A stretch of 41,185 bases of DNA from Prevotella sp. UBA2739 (GTDB lineage Bacteria; Bacteroidota; Bacteroidia; Bacteroidales; Bacteroidaceae): NCBI GenBank assembly GCA_002353525.1, contig DEJV01000017.1, positions 2,037 to 43,221 of the forward strand, written 5' to 3'. The notes below the pieces were generated by a model. That model had not been told where the DNA came from. It was given only the letters and a program-made list of their open reading frames with translations, and ran no database searches. The translations under genes were made by a program, and so were the position numbers. Shown piece by piece: positions 40,831 through 41,185 of the stretch. Position 1 is the stretch's first letter. Every line of letters begins with the position of its first letter.

Positions 40831-41185
40831 GCACTGCTCCAACGCCCGTCCTTATTATATAATATAATGTACGCGCGAGGCTCCGCCCTTCATGGGCGCC
40901 TGGTGTAGAGCTAAGAACCAGCCCTCCGGCATCATGGCGTCAAGCTGGCTGCATAGGAAACTTGACAAAATAATAATTACATACATAAAACGGTGCAAAC
41001 GTCCGTGGACAAATAGATGTGGCTTGAATAAGTCATGACAAAATCGGCAAAATCTCCCATAATCATGGCAGATAAAGCAAGAAATGATGAGATTTTTGAA
41101 AAAATATCTAATTTTATTTGCAAGTTTTCCGATTTATGTCTATATTTGCACCTAAAAAGTAGCTCCCCGCGAGAGAAACTATGGG
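40831..41185. other. Gene-free 3' end of the window
   Basis: I see no convincing gene in these 355 bases. There is a short palindrome ATTATATAAT near 40855, a GC-rich stretch with possible GGC/GCC pairing near 40880-40900, and a long A/T-rich part that ends in a strong promoter. An ATG at 41181 is the last possible start but only five bases follow. Confidence 0.6.
41117..41148 (+). promoter_or_regulatory. Strong promoter at the window end
   Basis: TTTG at 41117-41120 and TATATTTG at 41141-41148 with a 20-base spacer match the consensus fully. Transcription would start near 41155 and read into a gene beyond the window. Confidence 0.75.

Noticed and set aside
40860..40970. Possible structured RNA after asnS
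   Set aside because: Only short, weak pairings can be drawn by eye and there is no promoter box before it; not enough to call an RNA gene.

Overview
The window looks like a chromosomal segment of a Bacteroidales bacterium, most likely Prevotella or a close relative (Segatella, Hoylesella). The signs are Bacteroidetes-type promoters (TAnnTTTG about 7 bases before transcription starts, often with TTTG about 20 bases further upstream), weak or absent Shine-Dalgarno sites, the gene order rpmF-fabH-era-der, an OstA-like/SurA-like/MutL cluster, lipoproteins with acidic residues right after the lipid cysteine, and a remnant of a type IX secretion C-terminal domain. I see no phage genes, transposase, rRNA or CRISPR array. 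Most of the window is conserved housekeeping sequence; the unusual material lies in the gaps and in one AT-rich block at 14.2-17.9 kb.

Layout. 1-4012: ribosomal protein L32 (3' end only), FabH, the ribosome-assembly GTPases Era and Der, and a small lipoprotein. 3988-11544: a probable L-fucose (or similar 6-deoxy/L-galacto sugar) locus: an AraC regulator divergent from an aldo/keto reductase, amidohydrolase, zinc alcohol dehydrogenase, L-fucose isomerase, FucP symporter and a mutarotase. No fuculokinase or fuculose-phosphate aldolase is present in the window. 11589-14172: MlaF/MlaE lipid transport genes (minus strand), divergent from LptB (plus strand). 14173-17929: an accessory block with a strong hairpin, a 22-bp palindromic tandem repeat array, a second large hairpin and five small lipoprotein genes that share leader and signal-peptide sequence but differ in their mature parts. 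One of the five is interrupted by an in-frame TGA. Four of the five lie between two identical 56-bp repeats that carry the 3' end of a lost type IX cargo gene.

17930-31908: trigger factor, ClpP, ClpX, RecQ, GuaB, then a parvulin-type isomerase, a SurA-like chaperone, an OstA/LptA-like protein and MutL. 31940-41185: an OmpA-like porin, two identical tRNA-Val(UAC) genes flanking a phenylacetate-CoA ligase/ACT-domain pair, PurB, an RluB-type pseudouridine synthase with a long Gly/Arg/Gln-rich N-terminus, a four-helix bundle protein, AsnRS, and a final gap that ends in a strong promoter for a gene beyond the window.

Functional themes are translation and ribosome biogenesis (L32, Era, Der, RluB, AsnRS, tRNAs, trigger factor), proteostasis (Tig, ClpPX, parvulins), outer-membrane biogenesis (MlaFE, LptB, OstA-like, SurA-like, OmpA), purine synthesis (GuaB, PurB), DNA repair (RecQ, MutL) and deoxysugar catabolism. 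The most novel-looking items are the lipoprotein cassette array with its bracketing repeats, the noncanonical fucose gene set, and the many 7-, 9-, 22- and 66-bp tandem repeats in gene gaps, including a heptamer tract running into the mutL start codon.
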